Positions 24,532-33,650 are shown, counted from the stretch's first letter. The stretch: 64,000 bases of DNA from Arcicella rosea (GCF_014204325.1 NZ_JACHKT010000002.1:62001-126000), one strand, 5' to 3'. A program made the numbers and translations. The notes: generated by a model not told the origin, from the letters alone.

Positions 24532-25240
24532 TATATTCTAAAATTCTGTTAAGTCCAATCAGCACCAACTCTGGAATTACAAAGTTCGGGTATTTTATGC
24601 GGTTTGCAAAGAATGTAGCATCTCCGCCACATAAAATGACGTTAATTTTTGTTAAAAGCTTGTGATACTCTTCAATAAATCCATTTATCTCCGCAGTAAT
24701 ACCATTCATTACGCCACTTTGCATTGCGTGTTTTGTACTTTTTCCAAGAATTGCGGGTGCTTCTTCTGGTGCTAATAACGGCAAACGTTTGGTAAAAGTA
24801 TTCATAGCGGTGAATCGCATCCGTACGCCAGGTGAAATAATTCCTCCGTGGAAGTTATCTTCGGTATCAACCAAGTCATAAGTAATACAAGTACCTAAAT
24901 CAATAATTATAGCATTACTTTCAGGAAAAATAACTCTTGCACCAATGGCAGCAGCGATGCGGTCTGCACCTAAAGTTTCGGGAGTATCGTACAATTTAGT
25001 AATAGGAACGAGCGTAGTATTTTTTAAAAAAAACACTTTTGTACTGGTATCCGAAAAATCTTGGCTTAGTTGTTCTTCAGAATAACTCACAGTTGAAATG
25101 ATAATATTCTCTGGTTTTAGTTCTTTTACGTAGTCTATCAGTTCGGAATAGGTAAAAGAACCTTTACTTTCGACGAGTTTTCCTTGTTCAAAAAGACCTA
25201 TTTTGGCAAAAGTATTTCCTAAATCTATGGCTAAATTCAT
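24512..25240 (-). CDS. coaX: Type III pantothenate kinase
   Basis: This enzyme phosphorylates pantothenate in the first step of coenzyme A synthesis; the CoaX type is not feedback-inhibited by CoA. The 242-residue protein has the ASKHA phosphate motif DLGNT (residues 6-10), the GADRIAAAIGA motif, the second motif IIIDLGTCITYDLV and GGIISPGVRMRF. Length and motifs fit CoaX throughout. It is the first gene of the operon with the barrel protein and lptC. Confidence 0.95.
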   Translation of the reverse strand: MNLAIDLGNTFAKIGLFEQGKLVESKGSFTYSELIDYVKELKPENIIISTVSYSEEQLSQDFSDTSTKVFFLKNTTLVPITKLYDTPETLGADRIAAAIGARVIFPESNAIIIDLGTCITYDLVDTEDNFHGGIISPGVRMRFTAMNTFTKRLPLLAPEEAPAILGKSTKHAMQSGVMNGITAEINGFIEEYHKLLTKINVILCGGDATFFANRIKYPNFVIPELVLIGLNRILEYNVEQNK

Positions 25241-25406
25241 GTAAAATAATATAAGTAAAATTTGCTTCGGTATGATTTTTTGGGATAAAAAATGAAAGCA
25301 AATCGTTTAAAATAAAAGCAATTTTTACAATTTTGGGAAATAGTTTTCAAAACGCTTGTGTTCACTCCCAATCCAAACATTCATTTTTAGTAAAAAAACA
25401 AATATT

Positions 25407-26477
25407 ATGGAATTCTTAGAATCTGAAATTCTTGAAAATAAAGTTAATGATATTCTCTGGTTTATCGGAATTATAGTGAGTAGCTTACTATTAAAACGTT
25501 TATTATCAGTATCGCTTAGTAAAGTTTTATATCGTTTTATCAAACACGATAAAGTATCAATTCATACTTGTATTGAGATGCTCAGAAAGCCCGTTGAGCT
25601 TTTCATCATCGTGTTGATGGTTTACTTTGCTTTTCTTTACTTGCACTTTCCTCTTACTTGGAATTTGGCCGCTACTTTGGGTTTGAAATTAGTACTTCTG
25701 AAAATTTTTCAATGCCTTTTAATTTTTTCAATTTCTTGGATTTTGATTCGTTTGGTGAAATTTATCGCTCTTATTTTTCAAGAAAGAGCGGCATTGACTG
25801 AAACGAAACTCGACGACCAATTTGTCCCTTTTTTCAAAGATTTGGCAGTTGTAACGGTATCTATTATGACTTTTTTCTCCATGCTAGGCATTGTTTTCAA
25901 GATAGATGTTGTGGCATTGGTAACAGGTTTAGGAATTGGGGGTTTGGCAATTGCCTTAGCTGCTAAAGAAACCTTGGAAAACTTGTTTGCTTCCTTAATG
26001 CTTTTTATGGATTTACCTTTTGTTGTTGGGGATAATATACAAATAGATAAAGTATCTGGAGATGTAGAAAAAATTGGTTTTAGAAGTACTCGTTTAAAAA
26101 CTGCTGATGGAAGCGTCGTCACTGTTCCGAATCGTTTATTGACAGCCCAAGCCTTAGAAAATATGAGTACTCGTCAGTTTCGTAGAGCAAAATATTTGAT
26201 TAAACTTCAGCAAGATACTCCTTCAAGTACAATTCAAAATATTGTTTCCCAAATCCAAGAAGAAGTATTAGCCCATGAACATATTTATAAGCCAGAACCT
26301 GGTGTTACTCGTTTTGAAGGTATTGGAGATGGCTCTATGGATATTCAAGTAGCTTATAATGTAGAGAGTAATAATGTGGCTATCCTTAACAAAACTCGTG
26401 AAGAAATCAACTATATAATTGTAAATATTGTCCAAAATAATGAAGCAAAATTTGCAGATTTGAATAATAGGACATAA
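25407..26477 (+). CDS. MscS-family mechanosensitive ion channel
   Basis: This channel of the MscS family opens under membrane tension to relieve osmotic pressure. From ATG 25407 it has 356 residues, four or so membrane helices and the pore/beta-domain block GLGIGGLAIALAAKETLENLFAS, followed by DLPFVVGDNI, GDVEKIGFRSTRLKTADG and VPNRLL, which is diagnostic. A TTG-like upstream start at 25356 is unlikely. It is divergent from coaX with about 165 bp between starts. It differs from the TM-helix-repeat channel at 9886. Confidence 0.93.
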   Translation: MEFLESEILENKVNDILWFIGIIVSSLLLKRLLSVSLSKVLYRFIKHDKVSIHTCIEMLRKPVELFIIVLMVYFAFLYLHFPLTWNLAATLGLKLVLLKIFQCLLIFSISWILIRLVKFIALIFQERAALTETKLDDQFVPFFKDLAVVTVSIMTFFSMLGIVFKIDVVALVTGLGIGGLAIALAAKETLENLFASLMLFMDLPFVVGDNIQIDKVSGDVEKIGFRSTRLKTADGSVVTVPNRLLTAQALENMSTRQFRRAKYLIKLQQDTPSSTIQNIVSQIQEEVLAHEHIYKPEPGVTRFEGIGDGSMDIQVAYNVESNNVAILNKTREEINYIIVNIVQNNEAKFADLNNRT

Positions 26478-26515
26478 CCAAGAAGTATTTTTCAGAAAAG
26501 GATAATTTGTTATAG

Positions 26516-26523
26516 TATATTTG
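26516..26523 (+). promoter_or_regulatory. Candidate -7 element for the SMP-30 gene
   Basis: TATATTTG matches TAnnTTTG and lies 37 bp upstream of the start codon. The -33 element is poorly defined. Confidence 0.5.
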
Positions 26524-26560
26524 CAGACTAACTGTTTTCTTAATACTATATAATACTTTA

Positions 26561-27571
26561 ATGAAAAAAATCTTACTCACATTGCTTACTCTTGGTACAA
26601 CAATGTTAACAACTCATGCCCAAAAAGTTTATCCCACATTAGGGAAAATCACTCAATTTGATTCAGCACTTGAAAGTCTGGTTTCTATTGATGCAAAAAT
26701 AGAAATTATATCCTCAGGTTATGTTTGGTCGGAAGGACCAGTCTGGAACAAAAAAGGGAAATATTTACTTTTCTCGGATGTTCCGGTCAATACCATTTTT
26801 AAATGGAACGAAATCGAAGGAGCGACGATTTTCTTATCTCCTTCAGGTTATACAGGTTTGGGAGAATACGGTGATGAACCGGGAAGTAATGGTTTAACAA
26901 TTAATAATAAAGGTGAATTAATTGCTTGCGAACATGGCGACCGAAGAGTATCGTCAATGTCTTTGACTTTGGGTGGAAAAAGAACTTTAGCCGATAATTA
27001 TCAAGGAAAGCGATTCAATAGCCCTAACGATGTTGTTCAGCATTCTGGCGGAGCTTATTACTTTACTGACCCGCCTTATGGATTACCCAAAAAAGAAAAA
27101 GACCCAAGCCGTGAGCTTGAATTTGGTGTTTACCGAATTGGAACAGATGGAAAAGTAACTTTGGTGGCGAATGATTTAGAAAGACCAAACGGTTTAGCTT
27201 TTTCGCCAGATGAAAAGACATTGTATGTGGCACAATCTCATGAAGACAAAGCTATTTATATGGCATATCCAGTTAACGAAGATGGAAGTTTAGGAACAGG
27301 GAAAGTGTTTTTTGATGCAACTTATATGTTGAAAAATGAAAAACGTTCAGGCTTACCAGATGGCTTGAAGATTGATAAAAAAGGAAATTTATTTGCAACT
27401 GGGCCGGGTGGAGTACTAATTATTTCGCCAGCTGGGAAGTTATTAGGAAGGATTGAGACGGGTTCACTAGCTGCAAATTGTGCTTGGGGAGATGACGGCT
27501 CAACCCTTTACATCACCGCAGATATGTACCTTTGCCGTGTTAAAACATTGACTACTGGAGTAGGGTTTTAA
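26561..27571 (+). CDS. SMP-30/gluconolactonase family protein (exported)
   Basis: This six-bladed beta-propeller hydrolase belongs to the SMP-30/LRE/gluconolactonase family, which opens sugar lactones. The 336-residue protein has a signal peptide (MKKILLTLLTLGTTMLTTHAQ) and the family blocks SEGPVWNKKGKYLLFSDVP, SNGLTINNKGELIACEHGDRR, RFNSPNDVVQHSGGAYYFTD and RPNGLAFSPDEKTLYVA. The acidic and asparagine metal ligands sit in those blocks. It likely acts in the periplasm. The preferred lactone is not determined. It is monocistronic, and its downstream region holds an inverted-repeat element. Confidence 0.9.
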   Translation: MKKILLTLLTLGTTMLTTHAQKVYPTLGKITQFDSALESLVSIDAKIEIISSGYVWSEGPVWNKKGKYLLFSDVPVNTIFKWNEIEGATIFLSPSGYTGLGEYGDEPGSNGLTINNKGELIACEHGDRRVSSMSLTLGGKRTLADNYQGKRFNSPNDVVQHSGGAYYFTDPPYGLPKKEKDPSRELEFGVYRIGTDGKVTLVANDLERPNGLAFSPDEKTLYVAQSHEDKAIYMAYPVNEDGSLGTGKVFFDATYMLKNEKRSGLPDGLKIDKKGNLFATGPGGVLIISPAGKLLGRIETGSLAANCAWGDDGSTLYITADMYLCRVKTLTTGVGF

Positions 27572-27617
27572 TCAGCTTTCGGATGTCGGACATCGGATGT
27601 CGGATTTTTGCTTTTTA

Positions 27618-27906
27618 ATAAACATGAGTCATCCCAAATTTTAAAATCACAAAAAAGCGGTCAAAAAACTAATTTCGACCGCTTTTTTGTGATTGATGAG
27701 CAACGAATTCCTACTGTTTGAGCGAAGCGAGGTGGTTCGCCACTCCGATTACGAATTCTTGAATTTCTTTTGCGGCCGCCGCTGCGGTTACTTTTCTTGT
27801 TTCAAGACAAGAAAAGTAAGGATTGTACAATAATAAAGATAAAAACCTCTCAAATCGTCCTAAACCTCACTATTCTAAGAAAAAATTCGGGATGACTCAT
27901 GTTTAT
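27618..27906. repeat. MITE-like inverted-repeat element (about 289 bp)
   Basis: Terminal inverted repeats of 25 bp, beginning ATAAACATGAGTCATCCC at 27618-27642 and matched at 27882-27906 with one mismatch, enclose about 240 bp without a gene. Inside are a perfect 18-bp terminator hairpin (27645-27694), a GC-rich block around 27700-27787 that contrasts with its AT-rich surroundings, and a perfect 13-bp hairpin TTACTTTTCTTGT (27788-27819). An outer, looser inverted pair (CAGCTTTCGG at 27573-27582 and its complement near 27923-27932) brackets the whole. No transposase is present, so it would be non-autonomous. No target duplication could be defined. Confidence 0.65.
27645..27694. terminator. Strong bidirectional terminator hairpin
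   Basis: Perfect 18-bp arms, AATCACAAAAAAGCGGTC (27645-27662) and its complement (27677-27694), have A6 and T6 runs built into the stem. It sits inside the inverted-repeat element and can terminate the SMP-30 transcript. Confidence 0.8.
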
Positions 27907-27950
27907 ATCAAAGACATAAATGCCGAAAGCTGAAATCGACATCCGAAAAT

Positions 27951-30578
27951 CTACTTGCTTAAACTCTCAATCATTTCTTCCAAAGCCTTAATTTTCGATT
28001 CAGCATCAGCCAATTTTTGGCGTTCTCTTTCTACTAATTCTGGTTTGGCATTAGCTACAAAACGTTCGTTGGCTAATTTCGCTTCCGTCGATTTTTTGAA
28101 ACCTAAGTTATATTCTAACTCTTTTTTGGCATTGGCTAATTCAGCTTCTACGTCAATTTCTCCTGCAAGATTGATGAAAAATTCATCCGCTTTTACTACA
28201 AATGAAATTGCTCCGTTCACTTTATCACTTACATATTCAATCGTTTCAGTATTCGCTAATTTTTGAATAATGCCTTCTAAAGTTTGGTAACGTGCTTTTT
28301 CTTCTGTTTTGATAGACAAAGGCAATGCTGTTTTCGGAGAAAGCTGTTTGGCATTACGTATCTCACGGATTTTTGTTACAAGGGTAAACATTGCATCAAA
28401 ATCCCCTAAAATTTGTGTGTTTACTTCACCTGCCAATGGATATTCAGCTCTACAAATACTTTCGTTTGCTCCACGTTCGCTGATTGCTTGCCAAATTTCT
28501 TCTGTAATAAATGGCATATATGGATGAGCCAAACACATCAACTTTTCAAAGATAGAAATCGTTGCTTCAAAAGTCGCTTTGTCGATAGGTTGTTCGTAAG
28601 CTGGCTTAATCATTTCTAAGTACTTGCCACAGAAATCATCCCAAATCAAATTATAAATCGACAACAATGCATCCGAAATACGGAACTTCACAAAGTGTTC
28701 TTGAACATCAATAATTGTCTGATTCAAACGTGATTCAAACCATTGAATTGACAGTAGATTTTCCTGTGGTTGTGAAATCTCTGTTGCGTTCCAACCTTCT
28801 ACCAAACGATAAGCATTCCATACTTTGTTGCAGAAATTACGTCCTTGTTCAACGAGTTTCTCATCAAACATCAAATCGTTTCCTGCTGGCGAACTGAAAA
28901 GCATACCAGTACGCACGCCGTCTGCACCATACTTTGCAATCAAATCTAATGGGTCTGGCGAGTTCCCTAATGATTTAGACATTTTTCTGCCTAATTTATC
29001 ACGAACAATACCCGTTAAATATACATTTCTGAAAGGTAATTCGCCTCTCCATTCATAACCAGCGATAATCATACGAGCTACCCAGAAGAATAAAATTTCT
29101 GGAGCAGTTACTAAATCATTGGTTGGGTAATAATATTTAATGTCTTCGTTATCTGGATTTTCGATACCATCAAAAACAGAAATTGGCCATAACCACGAAG
29201 AGAACCAAGTATCCAAAACGTCAGGGTCTTGGGTTAAGTCTTCTTCCGTTAAGGCAAATAATTGTAATTCATGTTGAGCTTTGTGCAAAGCCTCACGCTT
29301 GCTTTTTGCTACGATAACCGTTCCGTCTTGCAAGTAATAAGCAGGAATTTGCTGTCCCCACCACAATTGTCTTGAAATACACCAATCTCTCACATTTTCC
29401 ATCCAAGACGAATACATATTCTTGAATTTTGGTGGATATAATTTGATGTTATCATTCATTACGTTCTCCAAAGCAGGCTGAGAAATCTCTTTCATTTCTA
29501 AGAACCACTGTAAAGACAATTTCGGTTCGATAACCGCACCAGTACGCTCAGAAGTCTTAACGATAGATTTGTACTCTTCTACCTTTACTAAATGCCCTGC
29601 TTCTTCTAAATCTTTAACGATATTTCTACGAGCCGCAAAACGGTCTTGACCTACATACAATACCGCTTTTTCGTTCAAAAAACCTGCATCGTCTAAGATG
29701 TCGATTACTGGTAATTTATGTTTTAAACCTAATTCGTAGTCATTCAAATCATGGGCAGGCGTTACTTTCAAACAGCCCGTTCCAAAATCCATGGTTACGT
29801 ACTCATCCAAAATCACAGGAATTTCACGACCTAACAATGGAATCTTTACAGTTTTGTCATGAAGATGTGTATAACGCTCGTCGTTCGGATTAATACAAAC
29901 GGCAGAGTCAGCCATAATCGTTTCAGGACGAGAAGTAGCAATCGTTAAACTTCCTTCTTCCCCAACTACATTATAAGTAATATAATAAAGCTTCGCTTGA
30001 ATATCTTTGTCGATTACTTCTTCGTCAGATAAAGCTGTTTTCCCTTGTGGGTCCCAGTTTACCATTCTTACGCCACGGTAAATTTTACCTTTTTCGTACA
30101 AACGAACGAAAGTATCAATTACGGCTTGGTACAAAGAAGGCTCCATGGTAAAACGAGTTCTGTCCCAGTCGCAAGAAGCACCCAGTTTTTTCAATTGTTC
30201 CAGAATAATCCCGCCGTACTTGTCTTTCCATTCCATCGCATAAGCCAAGAATTCATCACGAGTCAAATCCTTTTTCTCGATGCCTCTTTCTTTCAACATC
30301 GCCACCACTTTTGCTTCCGTTGCGATAGACGCATGGTCTGTACCCGGCACCCAACAAGCCTCTTTACCTTCCATTCTTGCCTTACGAATCAATACATCTT
30401 GGATAGTATTGTTCAACATGTGACCCATGTGAAGTACACCCGTTACGTTTGGCGGAGGAATTACGATAGAGTAAGGTTCTTTGTCTGGATTTGGTTTTGA
30501 AGCAAAGAATTTATTTTCGAGCCAATATTGATACCATTTGGCTTCAATGTCTTGTGGAGCGTATGTTTTTGAAATCAT
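27951..30578 (-). CDS. valS: Valyl-tRNA synthetase
   Basis: This class I aminoacyl-tRNA synthetase charges tRNA-Val and proofreads threonine. The 875-residue protein has the HIGH-type motif HMGH (residues 50-53, in PPPNVTGVLHMGH), the editing domain (TSRPETIMAD; GTGCLKVTPAHDLNDYELG), the KMSKS motif in GRKMSKSLGNSPDP, the anticodon-binding helices and a C-terminal coiled coil. Length and order match bacterial ValS. It is monocistronic with its own promoter. Confidence 0.98.
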   Translation of the reverse strand: MISKTYAPQDIEAKWYQYWLENKFFASKPNPDKEPYSIVIPPPNVTGVLHMGHMLNNTIQDVLIRKARMEGKEACWVPGTDHASIATEAKVVAMLKERGIEKKDLTRDEFLAYAMEWKDKYGGIILEQLKKLGASCDWDRTRFTMEPSLYQAVIDTFVRLYEKGKIYRGVRMVNWDPQGKTALSDEEVIDKDIQAKLYYITYNVVGEEGSLTIATSRPETIMADSAVCINPNDERYTHLHDKTVKIPLLGREIPVILDEYVTMDFGTGCLKVTPAHDLNDYELGLKHKLPVIDILDDAGFLNEKAVLYVGQDRFAARRNIVKDLEEAGHLVKVEEYKSIVKTSERTGAVIEPKLSLQWFLEMKEISQPALENVMNDNIKLYPPKFKNMYSSWMENVRDWCISRQLWWGQQIPAYYLQDGTVIVAKSKREALHKAQHELQLFALTEEDLTQDPDVLDTWFSSWLWPISVFDGIENPDNEDIKYYYPTNDLVTAPEILFFWVARMIIAGYEWRGELPFRNVYLTGIVRDKLGRKMSKSLGNSPDPLDLIAKYGADGVRTGMLFSSPAGNDLMFDEKLVEQGRNFCNKVWNAYRLVEGWNATEISQPQENLLSIQWFESRLNQTIIDVQEHFVKFRISDALLSIYNLIWDDFCGKYLEMIKPAYEQPIDKATFEATISIFEKLMCLAHPYMPFITEEIWQAISERGANESICRAEYPLAGEVNTQILGDFDAMFTLVTKIREIRNAKQLSPKTALPLSIKTEEKARYQTLEGIIQKLANTETIEYVSDKVNGAISFVVKADEFFINLAGEIDVEAELANAKKELEYNLGFKKSTEAKLANERFVANAKPELVERERQKLADAESKIKALEEMIESLSK

Positions 30579-30624
30579 TTTATAAGAATTGTGGGTCAGT
30601 TTTCAGTCCTGACGAAATTTGTTG

Positions 30625-30632
30625 CAAAGATA
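30625..30632 (-). promoter_or_regulatory. Candidate -7 element for valS
   Basis: On the minus strand TATCTTTG (30632-30625) matches TAnnTTTG, 47 bp upstream of valS. A weak TTGA lies 20 bp further upstream. Confidence 0.55.
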
Positions 30633-30700
30633 CGGATTTTGAAGGAAAGGATTCAATTGAATAGGAGGAAGTCTTTTCTATTTGATTGATTTAGGGTTAG

Positions 30701-32239
30701 CTATTCCAAATAGAATGATTTATTAATGATTAGTTGATTTAGGAAATCTAGGTTAGATTTATCAGCTTGGGTATATGGATGTTCTTGACCAAAAAAATCT
30801 AATTTTATTTTATATGCTTTTTCTAATAATTCTTTTGCTCTTTCATTGTCTCCCAAGTACATAAGTACTATACCTAAGTTTGAATAACGAATTGCTACAG
30901 TGGGGTTATTTTCTCCAAAGGTACTAATGTCAGAAAATAATGCTTTTTCAAATAAATCTTTAGCGGTCTTATAGTCTCCTAAGTTTGCATAGACAGTAGC
31001 TAAATTTGCATAACATATTGCTGTCGATGGATGAACTACTCCGAAGTTCTTTTCATTTATTGCTAGAGCTTTATTTAATAAGATTTTAGCCTCTTCATAT
31101 TCTTTTAGGTCAATATGTACTAATGCTAAGTTTGAATAACTTACAGCAGTATTAACATGGCTTTTGCCAAAATTAATTTCATTTGAAATCAATGTTCTTT
31201 TCAGAAGTTTTTTGGCTTCTAGAATATCGCCTAAATCTTTAATTACTAAAGCTAAATTAGAATTGGCTATTGCAGTGGTTGAATGGTTTTTACCAAAATG
31301 TTTCTCAGCTAAGGATAAAACTTTTTTAGATAGTGTTTTAGCTTTTTCTAAATCCCCTAAGTCTTTATAGGTACTTGCTAAATTAGAATATGTAATTATA
31401 GTATTTGGATGTTCTACACCAAATCTTCTTTCATCGAAACGCAGAATTTTTTCTAATAAAGTTTTGGCTTCATTTAGTTCTCCCAATTCTTGAAGAAGCG
31501 TTGCTAAATCATTTTGAATATGGATTATTACATTTTCTAAATCAGGGTTATTTTGTTTTACCAATACTGATAGCAACTGTTTATACAATGTTTTACTTTT
31601 TATATAATCAGCATTAAAGCGATATGCACGAGCTAATTTAATTGTCAAATTGTAAATCAACGAAGCATTTTCAGGAGTTTTCTCAAGTGTTGTTAATCTT
31701 TTTTCTATTCTTTCAATTTCCTTTTTTGCATCCTCTATATTATCATAATCGTTATTGGTATTATCAAAAGGGATTCTACTTTGAAGATTTTCTGCCGGTA
31801 AATTTTCAGATTTTAAACTAATACTTAGGTTGATAATCGAATAAAAATCAGGCATTGTTTTTTGAAAATGTTGTAAAGTATCTCCTCCAAAAGGCACAAA
31901 TACAATTAATTGAATGGGAAGTGTGGAAAATAAATCTCTTCTCTGGTTAAAGCCAATGGCTAATGCTTGTAAATCTTTTTGAAAGAATAATTCAAATTTT
32001 TCGATAAAGACAAAACCTGTTTTACAAGCTAAAATAGAATGAATAAAGGTATCTGGATTAATATTTTCAAGGTTAAATTCGGCAAAAGGTCGTTCTGGAT
32101 ACTTAGCTTTTAAATCATTTTTCACTGTTCTTACCAAATCTAAATGTTGATATTGAACAATAATAAAATGAAAAAGCTCATGTCGTGTTGCACGAATGAG
32201 CAATTCAAATTCTGCCTGATTGGAGCTATCCTTGAACAT
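30701..32239 (-). CDS. TPR protein with degenerate P-loop-like N-terminal domain
   Basis: This is a 512-residue cytoplasmic protein without a signal peptide. Residues about 1-145 look like a small alpha/beta nucleotide-binding fold: a hydrophobic strand (FHFIIVQ, 24-30) where a P-loop would follow but no GxxxxGK is present, a Walker-B-like strand FVFIEKFELF (77-86), and a further strand LIVFVP (111-116). A short coiled region (about 168-190) leads to seven tetratricopeptide units of about 42 residues (about 193-495), kinesin-light-chain type, with the repeated core YSNLAxxxxDLGDxxxAKxLL. The start overlaps the upstream ATPase gene by 14 bp, so the two are probably made together. I infer a STAND-like partner or effector protein; no enzymatic domain is recognised. 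Confidence 0.75.
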   Translation of the reverse strand: MFKDSSNQAEFELLIRATRHELFHFIIVQYQHLDLVRTVKNDLKAKYPERPFAEFNLENINPDTFIHSILACKTGFVFIEKFELFFQKDLQALAIGFNQRRDLFSTLPIQLIVFVPFGGDTLQHFQKTMPDFYSIINLSISLKSENLPAENLQSRIPFDNTNNDYDNIEDAKKEIERIEKRLTTLEKTPENASLIYNLTIKLARAYRFNADYIKSKTLYKQLLSVLVKQNNPDLENVIIHIQNDLATLLQELGELNEAKTLLEKILRFDERRFGVEHPNTIITYSNLASTYKDLGDLEKAKTLSKKVLSLAEKHFGKNHSTTAIANSNLALVIKDLGDILEAKKLLKRTLISNEINFGKSHVNTAVSYSNLALVHIDLKEYEEAKILLNKALAINEKNFGVVHPSTAICYANLATVYANLGDYKTAKDLFEKALFSDISTFGENNPTVAIRYSNLGIVLMYLGDNERAKELLEKAYKIKLDFFGQEHPYTQADKSNLDFLNQLIINKSFYLE

Positions 32240-33575
32240 ATTGTTGATACAAATTAGAGCGTTCCAAAATAGGGTTTATTCTTTTATAACTTCCACTGTT
32301 GTATTCCATCACATAGATGTTTTCTAACATAGTCTGTAATACCTCATCAAAAGGGGTATCTTTTCCTGCACGATTATTTTCAATGATTTTTTTCATTTTT
32401 TCCAACATTGGTTCAGTAATATATTGTGCAGTTTGATTCGCCAATCTATTCAAAGCTTTATCTAAAGCCACTTCATCAATTTGCTGTTGCTCATCTTCCA
32501 CATAAAAAGCCGTAGTTTCCAAAATCTTTAAAAGTTCTCGTGGCGAACCTCCAGAATACTTAATGGCTTTATGTACAATGACTTCGTTTACAAAAAGACT
32601 GCTGTCTATCCTTTTATAGACAAACTCTTTGAATTTATTGAAGGCTGTCTCATCTTCTGAGCCATTTCTTTCAATCAATTTTACAAAAGGAAAGGCTTCA
32701 ACACTACTGAATTGGGTAAGATTCGGTCTTTGGCTCATCAATTCAATCGGTAAAGTAAAAATGGTATAAGCCCTAATCTTATCAATGCGGTTTTGTTCTT
32801 CTATAATTATTTTCTTACGAGTATTGGCACTCAGTGTTTTCTCTAAACCATCTACAATGAATAGAATTTCTTGTGCAATGTCATTTTGACGAAGTGAGAC
32901 ATTGACTTCTTCAATAAATTCATTAAAAATAGTCGCAAATGAGTTGAAATTATTTTTAAGGTTCTGTCTAACAACATTCGCTCTTTCATTAGACCCCACC
33001 ACCCCAGTTTTAAATTTGCCAAAGATATTCAATAAGCTAAAAAGTGGATTTTTAGTACTGATTTCAATTCCTGCTTCTAATTCGGCTTCAACCTTTAAAT
33101 CTCGTTTAATTTCTGTTTCTCGTTTAGCAAACCAAGTTTCTAATCGTTCTTTGATGCCTTCATTGATAGTCAATTTTTTTTCACTCAACCGCTTAGTTAA
33201 TTGCTCTAATTGAAGTATCAGAATATCCATGTACTCCAATTCATTCAAATCTAACTCTTGGTCGATATTACAAGTAACACAAAAAAAGCATTGAGGACTA
33301 TTGAGTTTTTCGGCATATTTGGCTAGTTCGGATGTTTTGCCAGACCCACGCATCCCACCCAGAAAAAGAATGGATTTATTTCCACCATTTAAAGCAACAT
33401 TGAAAGTGAAAACGTCGTTTTCTCGTTTAACATTTAAGTTTTTATAGACGATTCGGTCTTCAAACTCTCCTCTCAACCCCGAAAAATCGGTGAAAAAAGC
33501 ATGACTTGGGCCAATCGGTTCATTAAATTTAACCGCTTGGTCTATTTCATTGATTGTTTGAGCTTTACGAGACAT
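32226..33575 (-). CDS. P-loop ATPase, AAA/STAND-like, partner of a TPR protein
   Basis: This 449-residue cytoplasmic ATPase has Walker A GGMRGSGKT (73-81) after strand SILFLG, Walker B EILFIVDGLEK (236-246), a sensor-like strand TIFTLPIELM (271-280) and a C-terminal winged-helix-like segment containing SGGSPRELLKILE (341-353). A long charged, probably coiled insert (about 125-225) lies between the Walker motifs. This arrangement resembles STAND/Orc-type AAA ATPases that act as sensors or loading switches. It is the first gene of a two-gene unit with a candidate promoter (TACATTTG) upstream and overlaps the TPR gene. No nuclease, protease or membrane domain is visible. Function is unknown; a conflict (anti-phage) role is inference from architecture. 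Confidence 0.75.
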   Translation of the reverse strand: MSRKAQTINEIDQAVKFNEPIGPSHAFFTDFSGLRGEFEDRIVYKNLNVKRENDVFTFNVALNGGNKSILFLGGMRGSGKTSELAKYAEKLNSPQCFFCVTCNIDQELDLNELEYMDILILQLEQLTKRLSEKKLTINEGIKERLETWFAKRETEIKRDLKVEAELEAGIEISTKNPLFSLLNIFGKFKTGVVGSNERANVVRQNLKNNFNSFATIFNEFIEEVNVSLRQNDIAQEILFIVDGLEKTLSANTRKKIIIEEQNRIDKIRAYTIFTLPIELMSQRPNLTQFSSVEAFPFVKLIERNGSEDETAFNKFKEFVYKRIDSSLFVNEVIVHKAIKYSGGSPRELLKILETTAFYVEDEQQQIDEVALDKALNRLANQTAQYITEPMLEKMKKIIENNRAGKDTPFDEVLQTMLENIYVMEYNSGSYKRINPILERSNLYQQYVQG

Positions 33576-33601
33576 AGTATTTTCTATTGTTGATAACTTT
33601 A

Positions 33602-33609
33602 CAAATGTA
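33602..33609 (-). promoter_or_regulatory. Candidate -7 element for the ATPase/TPR operon
   Basis: On the minus strand TACATTTG (33609-33602) matches TAnnTTTG, 27 bp upstream of the ATPase start. No clear -33 TTTG is seen. Confidence 0.45.
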
Positions 33610-33650
33610 ATTCCATTTTGACTAAATTGGAATAGTCTTATTTAAACAAA

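Noticed and set aside
28715-28897. Other short frames antisense to valS, coxA, actB and similar genes
   Set aside because: All overlap strongly supported genes and lack starts, families or conserved motifs.
30045-30500. 151-residue plus-strand frame inside valS
   Set aside because: It lies wholly within the well-supported valS gene on the opposite strand and shows no independent signal.
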